From assembly GCF_002113125.1 (NCBI RefSeq), contig NZ_NEJP01000013.1, positions 156,505 to 220,504 of the forward strand: DNA of 64,000 nucleotides. Reading direction: 5' to 3'. The stretch is from Pseudomonas sp. B20(2017). Its GTDB lineage: Bacteria > Pseudomonadota > Gammaproteobacteria > Pseudomonadales > Pseudomonadaceae. A program made the position numbers and the translations under genes. Positions 42,222-59,422 of the stretch are shown here, piece after piece. The notes beneath the pieces are model-generated. The model made no database searches. It saw only the letters and a list, made by a program, of their open reading frames with translations, and was not told the DNA's origin. Positions within the stretch are counted from its first letter, which is position 1. Every line of letters begins with the position of its first letter.

Positions 42222-42857
42222 TTAACCGCGAGCCTTGGCTGCTGGACGTACAACCAGGTTGCCGCCAGTAGCGCCAGGAACAGCACCCTTGACCAGCAAC
42301 AGATTGCGTTCAGCGTCCACGCGCACTACTTCCAGGGACTGCACGGTCACGCGCTCAGCGCCCATATGACCGGACATTTTTTTGCCCTTGAATACACGAC
42401 CAGGAGTCTGGCACTGGCCGATAGAGCCTGGGACGCGGTGGGATACGGAGTTACCGTGGGTGTTATCTTGCCCGCGGAAATTCCAACGCTTGATCGTACC
42501 CTGGAAGCCTTTACCTTTGGACTGACCGGTCACATCAACCAGTTGACCAGCAGCGAAGATTTCAGCGTTGATCAGATCGCCGGCCTGGTACTCGCCTTCT
42601 TCAAGGCGGAATTCCATTACGGTACGACCAGCGGCAACGTTCGCCTTGGCGAAGTGGCCAGCCTGAGCAGCTGTTACACGGGAAGCACGACGCTCGCCGA
42701 CAGTGACTTGCACTGCACGATAGCCATCGGTTTCTTCAGTTTTGAACTGGGTGACGCGATTCGGCTCGATCTCAATGACCGTGACCGGAATGGAGACACC
42801 TTCTTCGGTGAAAATACGGGTCATACCCGCTTTACGACCGACTACACCAATAGTCAT
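42222..42857 (-). CDS. rplC: 50S ribosomal protein L3 (uL3)
   Basis: A 211-residue protein reaching the peptidyl-transferase centre by its internal loop (FRGQDNTHGNSVSHRVPGS). The glutamine methylated by PrmB in E. coli is conserved in GSIGQCQTPG. The start is MTIGVVGRKAGMTR; the 11-codon upstream extension is not conserved. Confidence 0.98.
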   Translation of the reverse strand: MTIGVVGRKAGMTRIFTEEGVSIPVTVIEIEPNRVTQFKTEETDGYRAVQVTVGERRASRVTAAQAGHFAKANVAAGRTVMEFRLEEGEYQAGDLINAEIFAAGQLVDVTGQSKGKGFQGTIKRWNFRGQDNTHGNSVSHRVPGSIGQCQTPGRVFKGKKMSGHMGAERVTVQSLEVVRVDAERNLLLVKGAVPGATGGNLVVRPAAKARG

Positions 42858-42937
42858 GTTGTAAACCTCATGAGTGTACGGGGCTTTCACCCGCTATGGC
42901 CGCCCATTTCAGAGCGTTACACGACCAAGACCGAGTC

Positions 42938-43249
42938 TTAGCCGAGGCTGATCTGCACTTCCACACCGGCCGCAAGATCAAGCTTCATAAGTGCATCAAC
43001 GGTTTTATCCGTTGGCTGGACGATGTCCAGAACGCGCTTATGAGTGCGGATCTCGTACTGGTCACGCGCGTCTTTGTTGACGTGCGGGGAAACCAGAACA
43101 GTGAACCGCTCTTTACGGGTAGGCAGTGGAATTGGACCACGCACTTGAGCACCAGTACGTTTCGCGGTTTCCACGATTTCCTGGGTTGATTGGTCGATCA
43201 GGCGATGGTCAAAAGCCTTCAACCTGATACGGATTTGCTGATTTTGCAT
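42938..43249 (-). CDS. rpsJ: 30S ribosomal protein S10 (uS10, NusE)
   Basis: A 103-residue protein of the head that also links NusG to the ribosome in antitermination. [20 protein letters not shown] and [15 protein letters not shown] are diagnostic. First gene of the S10 block behind a strong promoter. Confidence 0.98.
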
Positions 43250-43311
43250 TGGATTTCAGACTCCGGCTGCTATTCCCACCGGGCGCAATACGCCCGTTAA
43301 AAGGAGGCGCA

Positions 43312-43340
43312 ATTCTATAGACGCCCCAGATAGGTGTCAA
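43312..43340 (-). promoter_or_regulatory. Strong sigma-70 promoter of the S10 block (rpsJ)
   Basis: Minus strand TTGACA, 17 bases, TAGAAT: a perfect -35 and one mismatch in the -10. The leader to the rpsJ ATG would be about 55 bases and holds a small GGGCG/CGCCC hairpin. That is far shorter than the L4-responsive leader of E. coli. Confidence 0.82.
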
Positions 43341-43344
43341 CCCA

Positions 43345-43373
43345 ATAAAAAAGCCCCCGCTAAGCGGGGGCTT
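43345..43373 (-). terminator. Terminator of the str block after tuf
   Basis: AAGCCCCCGC and GCGGGGGCTT form a 10-bp stem with a 3-base loop followed by TTTTATT on the minus strand. The S10 promoter starts five bases beyond. Confidence 0.93.
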
Positions 43374-43406
43374 TTTCAACTCATCAAAGCTGACTCAATA
43401 AAGAGA

Positions 43407-44600
43407 TCACTCGATGATTTTAGCTACAACACCAGCACCAACGGTACGGCCGCCTTCACGGATTGCGAAACGCAGACCGTCTTCCATCGCGATGGTTTTG
43501 ATCAGGGTAACAGTCATTTGAATGTTGTCACCTGGCATTACCATTTCAACGCCTTCTGGCAGCTCGCAGTTACCAGTCACGTCAGTAGTACGGAAGTAGA
43601 ACTGTGGACGGTAGCCTTTGAAGAACGGAGTGTGACGACCGCCTTCTTCCTTGCTCAGAACGTAAACTTCTGCGGTGAACTTGGTGTGCGGCTTAACCGA
43701 ACCCGGCTTAACCAGAACCTGACCACGCTCAACGTCGTCACGCTTGGTACCACGCAGCAGAACGCCGCAGTTCTCGCCCGCACGACCTTCGTCCAGCAGC
43801 TTGCGGAACATCTCAACACCGGTGCAGGTGGTGGTGGTGGTGTCACGCAGACCAACGATCTCCAGCGGATCCTGAACGCGAACGATACCGCGCTCGATAC
43901 GACCGGTCACAACAGTACCGCGACCCGAAATCGAGAACACGTCTTCGATTGGCATCAGGAACGGCTTGTCGATAGCACGCTCTGGCTCTGGGATGTAGCT
44001 GTCCAGAGTTTCCACCAGCCTCTTGACAGCGGTGGTGCCCATTTCGTTGTCGTCTTTGCCTTCCAGCGCCATACGAGCCGAACCGATGATGATCGGAGTG
44101 TCGTCGCCTGGGAAGTCGTAGGTGGACAGCAGGTCGCGAACTTCCATCTCAACCAGTTCCAGCAGCTCAGCGTCGTCTACCAGGTCAGCCTTGTTCAGGA
44201 AAACCACGATGTACGGAACGCCTACCTGACGGGACAGCAGGATGTGCTCACGAGTTTGTGGCATCGGACCATCGGCAGCCGAGCAAACCAGGATCGCGCC
44301 GTCCATCTGGGCAGCACCGGTGATCATGTTCTTCACGTAGTCAGCGTGACCTGGGCAGTCAACGTGAGCGTAGTGACGAATGTTCGAGTTGTACTCAACG
44401 TGCGCGGTGTTGATGGTGATACCGCGAGCTTTTTCTTCTGGAGCGCTGTCGATCTTGTCGAATTCAACTACGGCCGAACCGAAAACTTCGGAGCAGACGC
44501 GAGTCAGAGCAGCGGTCAGAGTGGTTTTACCGTGGTCAACGTGGCCGATGGTGCCAACGTTGACGTGCGGTAGGGAACGATCAAATTTTTCTTTAGCCAC
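43407..44600 (-). CDS. tuf: Elongation factor Tu, first copy (GTG start)
   Basis: The 397-residue GTPase delivers aminoacyl-tRNA to the ribosome. G motifs: GHVDHGKT at about 19-26, DCPGH, NKAD and SAR. The start codon is GTG, whereas the second copy near 60 kb uses ATG. The stop is TGA, TAA in the other copy. Proteins are identical. Lies 31 bases after fusA, at the end of the str block, and is followed by a strong terminator. Confidence 0.98.
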   Translation of the reverse strand: MAKEKFDRSLPHVNVGTIGHVDHGKTTLTAALTRVCSEVFGSAVVEFDKIDSAPEEKARGITINTAHVEYNSNIRHYAHVDCPGHADYVKNMITGAAQMDGAILVCSAADGPMPQTREHILLSRQVGVPYIVVFLNKADLVDDAELLELVEMEVRDLLSTYDFPGDDTPIIIGSARMALEGKDDNEMGTTAVKRLVETLDSYIPEPERAIDKPFLMPIEDVFSISGRGTVVTGRIERGIVRVQDPLEIVGLRDTTTTTCTGVEMFRKLLDEGRAGENCGVLLRGTKRDDVERGQVLVKPGSVKPHTKFTAEVYVLSKEEGGRHTPFFKGYRPQFYFRTTDVTGNCELPEGVEMVMPGDNIQMTVTLIKTIAMEDGLRFAIREGGRTVGAGVVAKIIE

Positions 44601-44631
44601 GACAATTAACTCCTAGCCTAAAGGGGCTGAA

Positions 44632-46737
44632 TCAGCCTTGTTTTTTGGTAACGGATTCGACGATGTGCGACGGAGCCGTTTCGTATTTTTTGAATTCCAT
44701 AGAGTAGCTTGCGCGACCCTGGGACATGGAACGAACGTCGGTCGCATAACCGAACATCTCACCCAGTGGAACTTCGGCACGGATAACCTTGCCGGACACT
44801 GTGTCTTCCATACCCTGGATCATGCCGCGACGACGGTTAAGGTCGCCCATCACATCACCCATATAGTCTTCAGGCGTAACAACCTCTACTGCCATGATCG
44901 GCTCGAGCAACTCACCACCGCCCTTCTGGGCCAGTTGCTTGGTCGCCATGGAAGCAGCCACTTTAAACGCCATCTCGTTGGAGTCGACGTCGTGGTAAGA
45001 ACCATCGAACACGGTAGCCTTCAGGCCGATCAGCGGATAGCCGGCAACAACGCCGTTCTTCATCTGCTCTTCGATACCCTTCTGGATAGCCGGGATGTAT
45101 TCCTTAGGAACCACACCACCCACTACTTCGTTCAGGAATTGCAGACCTTCCTGACCGTCGTCAGCAGGAGCAAAGCGAATCCAGCAATGACCGAACTGGC
45201 CACGACCGCCGGACTGACGAACGAACTTGCCTTCGATTTCGCAGTTCTTCGTGATGCGCTCACGGTACGAAACCTGTGGCTTGCCGATGTTGGCTTCGAC
45301 GTTGAACTCACGGCGCATCCGGTCAACCAGGATGTCCAAGTGCAGCTCGCCCATGCCGGAGATGATCGTCTGACCAGTCTCTTCATCAGTTTTAACGCGG
45401 AAAGACGGGTCTTCCTGAGCAAGCTTGCCCAGAGCGATACCCATTTTTTCCTGGTCATCCTTGGTCTTAGGCTCTACGGCAACCGAAATAACCGGCTCCG
45501 GGAAGTCCATGCGAACCAGGATGATTGGCTTGTCAGCGTTGCAGAGGGTTTCACCAGTGGTGACGTCCTTCATGCCGATCAGGGCCGCGATGTCGCCAGC
45601 GCGCACTTCCTTGATCTCTTCACGGGCGTTTGCGTGCATTTGCACCATACGACCCACGCGCTCTTTCTTGCCTTTGACCGAGTTGATCACGCCGTCGCCG
45701 GAGTTCAACACGCCCGAGTAAACGCGGACGAAGGTCAGAGTACCCACGAATGGGTCGGTAGCGATCTTGAACGCCAACGCCGCGAACGGCTCGTCGTCGC
45801 TTGCATGACGCTCCATCTCTTCTTCCTCGTTATCAGGGTTGGAACCCTTGATAGCAGGAATGTCGGTCGGAGCAGGCAGGAAGTCGATAACGGCGTCGAG
45901 AACCAGGGGAACGCCCTTGTTCTTGAACGAAGAACCGCAAACAGCCAGAACGATTTCGCCAGCGATCGTACGCTGACGCAGAGCAGCCTTGATCTCGGCG
46001 ATCGACAGCTCTTCACCTTCCAGGTACTTGTTCATCAACTCTTCGCTGGCTTCGGCGGCGGCTTCAACCATGTTGTTGCGCCACTCTTCGGCCAACTCAA
46101 GCATGTCCGCAGGGATTTCCTTGCGAACTGGAACCATACCCTTGTCAGAGTCGTTCCAGTAAACAGCTTGCATGTTGATCAGGTCGATCTGGCCCTGGAA
46201 GTTGTCTTCCGAACCGATAGCCAGCTGAATCGGCACCGGAGTGTGACCCAGACGCTGTTTGATCTGACCGATCACGCGCAGGAAGTTGGCACCAGCACGG
46301 TCCATCTTGTTTACGTAAACAAGACGTGGAACGCCGTATTTGTTGGCCTGACGCCATACGGTTTCCGACTGAGGCTCAACACCCGAAGTACCGCAGAACA
46401 CAACGACAGCGCCGTCGAGTACGCGCAGGGAACGTTCTACTTCAATGGTGAAGTCTACGTGGCCCGGTGTATCGATTACGTTGAAGCGATGCTCGTGCGG
46501 GTACTGCTTCTCGGAACCTTTCCAGAAGGCGGTAATGGCTGCAGAAGTAATGGTAATACCACGCTCCTGCTCCTGAACCATCCAGTCTGTGGTCGCGGCG
46601 CCGTCATGCACCTCGCCCATTTTGTGACTTTTGCCAGTGTAAAAAAGGACGCGCTCGGTGGTGGTGGTTTTACCAGCATCCACGTGAGCGACGATACCGA
46701 TGTTACGGTAGCGGCTAATCGGAGTAGTACGAGCCAT
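44632..46737 (-). CDS. fusA: Elongation factor G
   Basis: The 701-residue translocase GTPase has five domains; G motifs NIGIVAHVDAGKTTTTERVL (P-loop AHVDAGKT), DTPGHVDF and NKMDRAGA. The domain IV tip and SYHDVDSNEMAFKVA are conserved. Many Pseudomonas carry a second EF-G (fusB) elsewhere; none is present here. Confidence 0.98.
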   Translation of the reverse strand: MARTTPISRYRNIGIVAHVDAGKTTTTERVLFYTGKSHKMGEVHDGAATTDWMVQEQERGITITSAAITAFWKGSEKQYPHEHRFNVIDTPGHVDFTIEVERSLRVLDGAVVVFCGTSGVEPQSETVWRQANKYGVPRLVYVNKMDRAGANFLRVIGQIKQRLGHTPVPIQLAIGSEDNFQGQIDLINMQAVYWNDSDKGMVPVRKEIPADMLELAEEWRNNMVEAAAEASEELMNKYLEGEELSIAEIKAALRQRTIAGEIVLAVCGSSFKNKGVPLVLDAVIDFLPAPTDIPAIKGSNPDNEEEEMERHASDDEPFAALAFKIATDPFVGTLTFVRVYSGVLNSGDGVINSVKGKKERVGRMVQMHANAREEIKEVRAGDIAALIGMKDVTTGETLCNADKPIILVRMDFPEPVISVAVEPKTKDDQEKMGIALGKLAQEDPSFRVKTDEETGQTIISGMGELHLDILVDRMRREFNVEANIGKPQVSYRERITKNCEIEGKFVRQSGGRGQFGHCWIRFAPADDGQEGLQFLNEVVGGVVPKEYIPAIQKGIEEQMKNGVVAGYPLIGLKATVFDGSYHDVDSNEMAFKVAASMATKQLAQKGGGELLEPIMAVEVVTPEDYMGDVMGDLNRRRGMIQGMEDTVSGKVIRAEVPLGEMFGYATDVRSMSQGRASYSMEFKKYETAPSHIVESVTKKQG

Positions 46738-46767
46738 AAAGCCCTCGCAAAATTAGTGAAGCTAAAA

Positions 46768-47241
46768 TTAGAAGCGGTAGTGCGAGAAAGCCTTGTTAGC
46801 TTCAGCCATACGGTGCACGTCTTCACGCTTCTTAACAGCAGCACCTTTACCTTCAGCAGCATCCAGCAGCTCGCCAGCCAAACGCAGAGCCATAGACTTC
46901 TCGCCGCGCTTACGGGCGAAGTCTACCAACCAGCGCATTGCCAGAGCGTTACGACGGGACGGGCGAACTTCGACCGGAACCTGGTAAGTAGCACCACCAA
47001 CGCGGCGCGACTTCACTTCGACCAGCGGAGCGATGGCGTCGAGTGCTTTTTCGAAGAGTTCCAGGGGATCGGTGCCAGCCTTACGGGACGCAACGGTTTC
47101 CAGGGCACCATAAACGATACGCTCGGCAACGGCTTTCTTGCCGCTTTCCATAACGTGGTTCATGAATTTGGCGAGGATCTGGCTTCCGTATTTCGGATCG
47201 TCCAGAATCTCACGCTTTGCTGCTACGCGACGTCTTGGCAT
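46768..47241 (-). CDS. rpsG: 30S ribosomal protein S7 (uS7)
   Basis: A 157-residue head protein that nucleates the 3' domain of 16S rRNA. MPRRRVAAKREILDDPKYGS and the helix RRNALAMRWLVDFARKRGEK are conserved; the end is SHYRF. In E. coli S7 represses its operon by binding the rpsL-rpsG spacer; the spacer here is about 106 bases, a similar length. Confidence 0.98.
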   Translation of the reverse strand: MPRRRVAAKREILDDPKYGSQILAKFMNHVMESGKKAVAERIVYGALETVASRKAGTDPLELFEKALDAIAPLVEVKSRRVGGATYQVPVEVRPSRRNALAMRWLVDFARKRGEKSMALRLAGELLDAAEGKGAAVKKREDVHRMAEANKAFSHYRF

Positions 47242-47347
47242 GATAAGCCCTCAAGCGGTCTTCAGGTTAGCTCGGGACAGATCCAATGGATGCGTGCCCG
47301 ACCTTACTCTTATCGACTCAATAAAATGAAAATCTGCAAACGGCCGA

Positions 47348-47719
47348 TTACTTCGGACGCTTGGTACCGTACTTCGAACGACCCTGGTTACGGCCTTTAA
47401 CGCCGGAAGTATCCAAGGAGCCGCGAACGGTGTGGTAACGAACACCTGGCAAGTCTTTTACACGACCGCCGCGGATCAGCACCACGCTGTGCTCTTGCAG
47501 GTTGTGGCCTTCACCACCGATATACGAGGAAACCTCGAAACCGTTGGTCAGGCGCACACGGCATACTTTACGCAGTGCCGAGTTAGGTTTTTTCGGCGTA
47601 GTGGTGTACACACGGGTGCACACGCCACGACGTTGCGGGCAGTTCTGCAGCGCAGGTACGTCGGATTTCTCGACGATACGCTTACGCGGCTGACGTACCA
47701 GCTGGTTGATAGTTGCCAT
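47348..47719 (-). CDS. rpsL: 30S ribosomal protein S12 (uS12)
   Basis: A 123-residue decoding-centre protein. Lys43 (TTPKKPNSA), Lys88 and Asp89 (GRVKDLPG) are all wild type, so the sequence predicts streptomycin sensitivity at this locus. First gene of the str block, about 90 bases downstream of its promoter; the leader carries two GCAAGACAA copies 16 bases apart. Confidence 0.98.
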
Positions 47720-47810
47720 CTACTAGCTCCACTGTTGTCTTGCGACGCTATTGTCTTGCAAGAAAAGCAAAATGGCAGGAACGAATTCCCGCCAAATTTA
47801 GGGGATCAAG

Positions 47811-47839
47811 AGTCTAAAGAGGATCTTGCCCCCAGTCAA
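47811..47839 (-). promoter_or_regulatory. Predicted sigma-70 promoter of rpsL-rpsG-fusA-tuf
   Basis: Minus strand TTGACT, 17 bases, TAGACT. It is in the 215-base gap after rpoC. I see no intrinsic terminator in that gap, so rpoBC transcripts may run on into the str block. Confidence 0.7.
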
Positions 47840-47934
47840 GGCAAGGCCCCGACCTCCCCGCTCGTCGAACCTCGACAAATTGTCTCGATTCGATGAACGG
47901 TTTGATCAGGGCCTCAGCTCATTTTTCGCAGAAC

Positions 47935-52134
<4,200 letters not shown>

Positions 52135-52197
52135 GGCCTTTCCTCCTGGCGGAGCAGAGAGCGGGCAATCCTGCCCCGCTCTCGATCGCGTCACGTG

Positions 52198-56271
<4,074 letters not shown>

Positions 56272-56412
56272 CAGCGTTCCCCAGCTTGGTCACCTGCTTG
56301 TTTGGCCCCTCCCGACGGGAGCAGCCAGAAAATCGTGCAAACCCCATGGTTTGCGCCACCACATCGGGTGGTTACAGCTCGCTATCGGCACCGACCCAGT
56401 CGGCTGCCAATA

Positions 56413-56445
56413 ACGGAAAAAGGCCGGTGGCAAGAGCCACCAGCC
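56413..56445 (-). terminator. Attenuator-like hairpin between rplL and rpoB
   Basis: GGCTGGTGGC pairs with GCCACCGGCC (one G-U) around AAGA/TCTT and is followed by TTTTTCCG on the minus strand. Further small hairpins lie toward rpoB (for example CTCCCG/CGGGAG). Partial termination here, as known in E. coli, would set the ratio of ribosomal proteins to polymerase. Confidence 0.75.
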
Positions 56446-56491
56446 ATCAGCCTGTCGCTTGACGCTCGGGCTGGAGGAGCAAAGTCGATGC

Positions 56492-56857
56492 TTACTTCAG
56501 CTCGACTTTAGCGCCTGCTTCTTCCAGCTTCTTCTTAGCGTCTTCAGCAGCTTCTTTCGAAACGCCTTCAGCTACAACCTGAGGAGCGCCGTCGACTTTC
56601 TCTTTGGCTTCTTTCAGGCCCAGACCAGTCAGCTCACGAACTGCCTTGATCACGTTTACTTTCTTGTCGCCGGCTTCAACCAGAACAACGTTGAACTCGG
56701 TTTGCTCTTCAACAACAGCGGCAGCAGCAGCTGGACCAGCAGCAGCAACAGCAGCGGTCACGCCGAAGGTTTCTTCCATTGCTTTGATCAGCTCAACAAC
56801 TTCCAGAACGGTTTTCTGGCCGATTGCTTCGATGATTTGTTCGTTAGTCAGAGACAT
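56492..56857 (-). CDS. rplL: 50S ribosomal protein L7/L12 (bL12)
   Basis: The 121-residue stalk protein: N-terminal dimerisation helices (1-33), an Ala-rich hinge ([14 protein letters not shown], residues about 34-50) and the C-terminal domain with [16 protein letters not shown] that recruits GTPase factors. Present in several copies per ribosome. Followed by the attenuator before rpoB. Confidence 0.98.
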
Positions 56858-56936
56858 GACTCAATTCCTGATTTGGTGGACAGCCTGTACGGCCGTCGAA
56901 ATAAACAAAAATACGCGAGAGTGGAAACGCTCAGCC

Positions 56937-57437
56937 TCAGGCTGCAGCCGCTTCTTTCTGATCGCGAATTGCCGCCAGAGTACGAGCCAGCTTGCTGGTA
57001 GCGCCTTGAATCACGCTCATCAGTTTCGCAATAGCTTCGTCGCGAGTTGGCAGGCTTGCCAGCACGTCGATCTCATTCGCTGCGAGGAACTTGCCCTCGA
57101 ACGAAGCTGCCTTGATCTCGAACTTATCCTGACCCTTGGCAAATTCCTTGAACAGACGAGCAGCAGCGCCCGGGTGTTCGTTGGAGAATGCAATCAGGGT
57201 CGGGCCGGTGAACACGTCGTTGAGGACACTGTAAGGAGTGTCAGCAACAGCGCGCTTGAGCAGGGTGTTACGTACAACACGTACGTAAACGCCAGCTTCA
57301 CGAGCCTCTTTACGGAGTCCGGTCATTGCGCCTACTGTTACGCCACGGGCATCAACCACGACAGCGGACAGAGCGACTTTGGCAGCCTCGTTGACTTCAG
57401 CGACGATGGCCTTCTTGTCTTCGAGATTAATTGCCAC
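56937..57437 (-). CDS. rplJ: 50S ribosomal protein L10 (uL10)
   Basis: The 166-residue stalk base binds L12 dimers through its C-terminal helix. The start codon is GTG (MAINLEDKKAIVAEV) with AGGAG 8 bases upstream. The leader in front resembles the L10-binding leader of enterobacteria, so synthesis of L10 and L12 is probably autoregulated. Confidence 0.98.
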   Translation of the reverse strand: MAINLEDKKAIVAEVNEAAKVALSAVVVDARGVTVGAMTGLRKEAREAGVYVRVVRNTLLKRAVADTPYSVLNDVFTGPTLIAFSNEHPGAAARLFKEFAKGQDKFEIKAASFEGKFLAANEIDVLASLPTRDEAIAKLMSVIQGATSKLARTLAAIRDQKEAAAA

Positions 57438-57518
57438 GGGTTTAACTCCTGCTTGTTACCGTTTCATTCGATCGGAACCGAATGTCGTTTTGGTGTCTGA
57501 TTCGGTAAGGAACCGGGA

Positions 57519-57597
57519 GCACCATCTGCGTAGGCTTGAGGTTTAAGACTTGCGTCGCCTACGGTCTTGGATAGCCCCCGCCAGGCAGGGACCCCAA
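57519..57597 (-). promoter_or_regulatory. L10 leader element upstream of rplJ
   Basis: The minus strand contains CCAAGACCGTAGGCG and, 25 bases on, GCCTACGCAGATGGTG, which pair as CGTAGGC/GCCTACG. Wording and order match the ribosomal protein L10 leader as I remember it from enterobacteria, where L10-L12 binds and represses translation. Confidence 0.75.
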
Positions 57598-57603
57598 TCT
57601 TTC

Positions 57604-57629
57604 AATTGGCGCAGTCAACTGCGCCAATT
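57604..57629. other. 12-bp perfect hairpin between rplA and rplJ
   Basis: AATTGGCGCAGT and ACTGCGCCAATT with a 2-base spacer. The U-run is on the plus side only, so it is not a terminator for the genes here; it may be an RNase III or processing site at the start of the rplJ leader. Confidence 0.6.
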
Positions 57630-57635
57630 TTTGTC

Positions 57636-58331
57636 TTAAGCGTCCAGCGAGCTCTGGTCGATAACCAGACCTGGGCCCATAGTGGTGCTCAGGGTAACGC
57701 GCTTGACGTAGATACCTTTCGAAGAAGCTGGCTTGATACGCTTCAGATCAGCGATCAGAGCTTCAACGTTTTCCTTCAGCTTGACGGCATCGAAGCCGAT
57801 CTTGCCAACGGAAGTGTGGATGATGCCGTTTTTGTCGGTGCGATAACGAACCTGACCAGCCTTGGCATTTTTAACCGCGGTAGCGACGTCTGGGGTAACA
57901 GTGCCGACTTTCGGGTTAGGCATCAGACCACGTGGACCAAGGATCTGACCCAGTTGACCTACAACGCGCATTGCATCCGGGGACGCGATCACTACGTCAT
58001 AGTTCAGGTCGCCGCCTTTCATTTCTGCAGCCAGCTCGTCCATACCTACACGGTCAGCGCCTGCAGCCAGAGCGGCCTCAGCAGCTGGACCCTGGGTGAA
58101 AACAGCAACGCGAACAGTCTTGCCAGTGCCGTGCGGCAGCACAGTAGCGCTACGAACGACCTGGTCGGATTTACGCGGGTCTACACCCAGGTTTACAGCT
58201 ACGTCGAACGACTCGACGAATTTGGCAGCTGGCAGCGAAGCCAGCAGAGTTGCGGCCTCTTCGAAGTTGTAGGACTTGCCCGCTTCGATTTTTTCAGCGA
58301 TAGCCTTTTGGCGCTTGGTCAGCTTAGCCAT
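57636..58331 (-). CDS. rplA: 50S ribosomal protein L1 (uL1)
   Basis: The 231-residue protein forms the L1 stalk that guides tRNA out of the E site; in E. coli it also represses rplK-rplA. LGPRGLMPNPKVGTVT is the family motif. Its ATG shares one base with the rplK stop. Confidence 0.98.
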   Translation of the reverse strand: MAKLTKRQKAIAEKIEAGKSYNFEEAATLLASLPAAKFVESFDVAVNLGVDPRKSDQVVRSATVLPHGTGKTVRVAVFTQGPAAEAALAAGADRVGMDELAAEMKGGDLNYDVVIASPDAMRVVGQLGQILGPRGLMPNPKVGTVTPDVATAVKNAKAGQVRYRTDKNGIIHTSVGKIGFDAVKLKENVEALIADLKRIKPASSKGIYVKRVTLSTTMGPGLVIDQSSLDA

Positions 58332-58762
58332 TACACACCCTCCACGTTAAGGCCCATGCTACGAGCAGAACCGGCGATAGTGCGCACGGCTGCATCCATA
58401 TCAGCTGCAGTCAGATCCGCGTTTTTGGTTTTCGCGATTTCTTCCAGCTGAGCACGGGTAACAGTGCCAACCTTAACGGTGTTCGGACGAGCGGAACCGC
58501 TGGTCAGACCGGCCGCCTTCTTCAGCAGAACCGAAGCAGGGGTGGATTTGGTTTCGAAAGTGAAGCTACGGTCGCTGTAGACAGTGATGATCACTGGAGT
58601 CGGCAGACCAGCTTCCAGACCCTGGGTACGGGCGTTGAAAGCTTTGCAGAATTCCATGATGTTCACGCCGTGCTGACCCAAAGCAGGACCAACAGGTGGG
58701 CTTGGGTTAGCCTGAGCGGCCTTCACTTGCAGCTTGATGTAAGCGGTAATCTTCTTGGCCAT
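58331..58762 (-). CDS. rplK: 50S ribosomal protein L11 (uL11)
   Basis: A 143-residue protein at the GTPase centre. AKKITAYIKLQVKAAQANPS includes the proline-rich hinge (PSPPVGPALGQHG). Start MAKKITAY is preferred to an ATG four codons upstream. No strong promoter could be found in the 117-base gap after nusG. Confidence 0.98.
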   Translation of the reverse strand: MAKKITAYIKLQVKAAQANPSPPVGPALGQHGVNIMEFCKAFNARTQGLEAGLPTPVIITVYSDRSFTFETKSTPASVLLKKAAGLTSGSARPNTVKVGTVTRAQLEEIAKTKNADLTAADMDAAVRTIAGSARSMGLNVEGV

Positions 58763-58835
58763 GAGGCACTCCAATTACGGGTTCGAACGCCTCGAAAGGC
58801 TCCCCGGTTACTTGCGCGTTTATCCCAGTGACGAC

Positions 58836-58864
58836 AAAACCCCACAGCCTAGGGCTGCGGGGTT
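58836..58864 (-). terminator. Terminator between nusG and rplK
   Basis: AACCCCGCAGCC and GGCTGTGGGGTT pair with one mismatch across a 3-base loop; TTGTC follows on the minus strand. It is moderately strong. Confidence 0.75.
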
Positions 58865-58879
58865 GGGATGCTTGTTCAG

Positions 58880-59413
58880 TTAGACCTTTTCGACCTGACT
58901 GAACTCCAACTCTACCGGAGTAGAGCGTCCGAAAATAAGCACTGCCACTTGGATCCGGCTCTTTTCGTAGTTAACTTCTTCGACAACACCGTTAAAGTCA
59001 GCGAACGGCCCGTCATTGACGCGAACGGTTTCGCCCGGCTCAAACAGCGTCTTCGGCTTCGGCTTGTCGCTACCATCGGCAACGCGACGCAGAATCGCCT
59101 CAGCTTCTTTATCGGTGATTGGTGCCGGCTTATCAGCAGTACCGCCAATAAAACCCATCACCCGAGGAGTATCCTTGACCAAGTGCCAAGTACCCTCGTT
59201 CATATCCATCTGGACCAGCACATAACCTGGGAAGAATTTGCGCTCGCTTTTGCGTTTCTGGCCATTACGCATTTCAACCACTTCTTCAGTGGGAACCAGA
59301 ATTTCGCCGAAGCCATCTTCCATGCCAGCCAGCTTTACGCGCTCGATCAACGAACGCATGACATGCTTCTCGTAACCCGAGTAAGCATGCACAACGTACC
59401 AACGCTTAGCCAC
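58880..59413 (-). CDS. nusG: Transcription termination/antitermination factor NusG
   Basis: The 177-residue protein has an N-terminal NGN domain (KRWYVVHAYSGYEKHVMRSL) that binds RNA polymerase and a C-terminal KOW domain (GETVRVNDGPFADFNGVVEE) that contacts Rho or S10. Nine bases after secE. Confidence 0.98.
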   Translation of the reverse strand: MAKRWYVVHAYSGYEKHVMRSLIERVKLAGMEDGFGEILVPTEEVVEMRNGQKRKSERKFFPGYVLVQMDMNEGTWHLVKDTPRVMGFIGGTADKPAPITDKEAEAILRRVADGSDKPKPKTLFEPGETVRVNDGPFADFNGVVEEVNYEKSRIQVAVLIFGRSTPVELEFSQVEKV

Positions 59414-59422
59414 GGGACACCC

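Noticed and set aside
44638..47400. Plus-strand open frame of 920 codons opposite fusA and rpsG
   Set aside because: It spans two real genes and their gap, with no family resemblance.
57604..57629. Hairpin after rplA as an intrinsic terminator
   Set aside because: The U-run is on the wrong strand for these genes.
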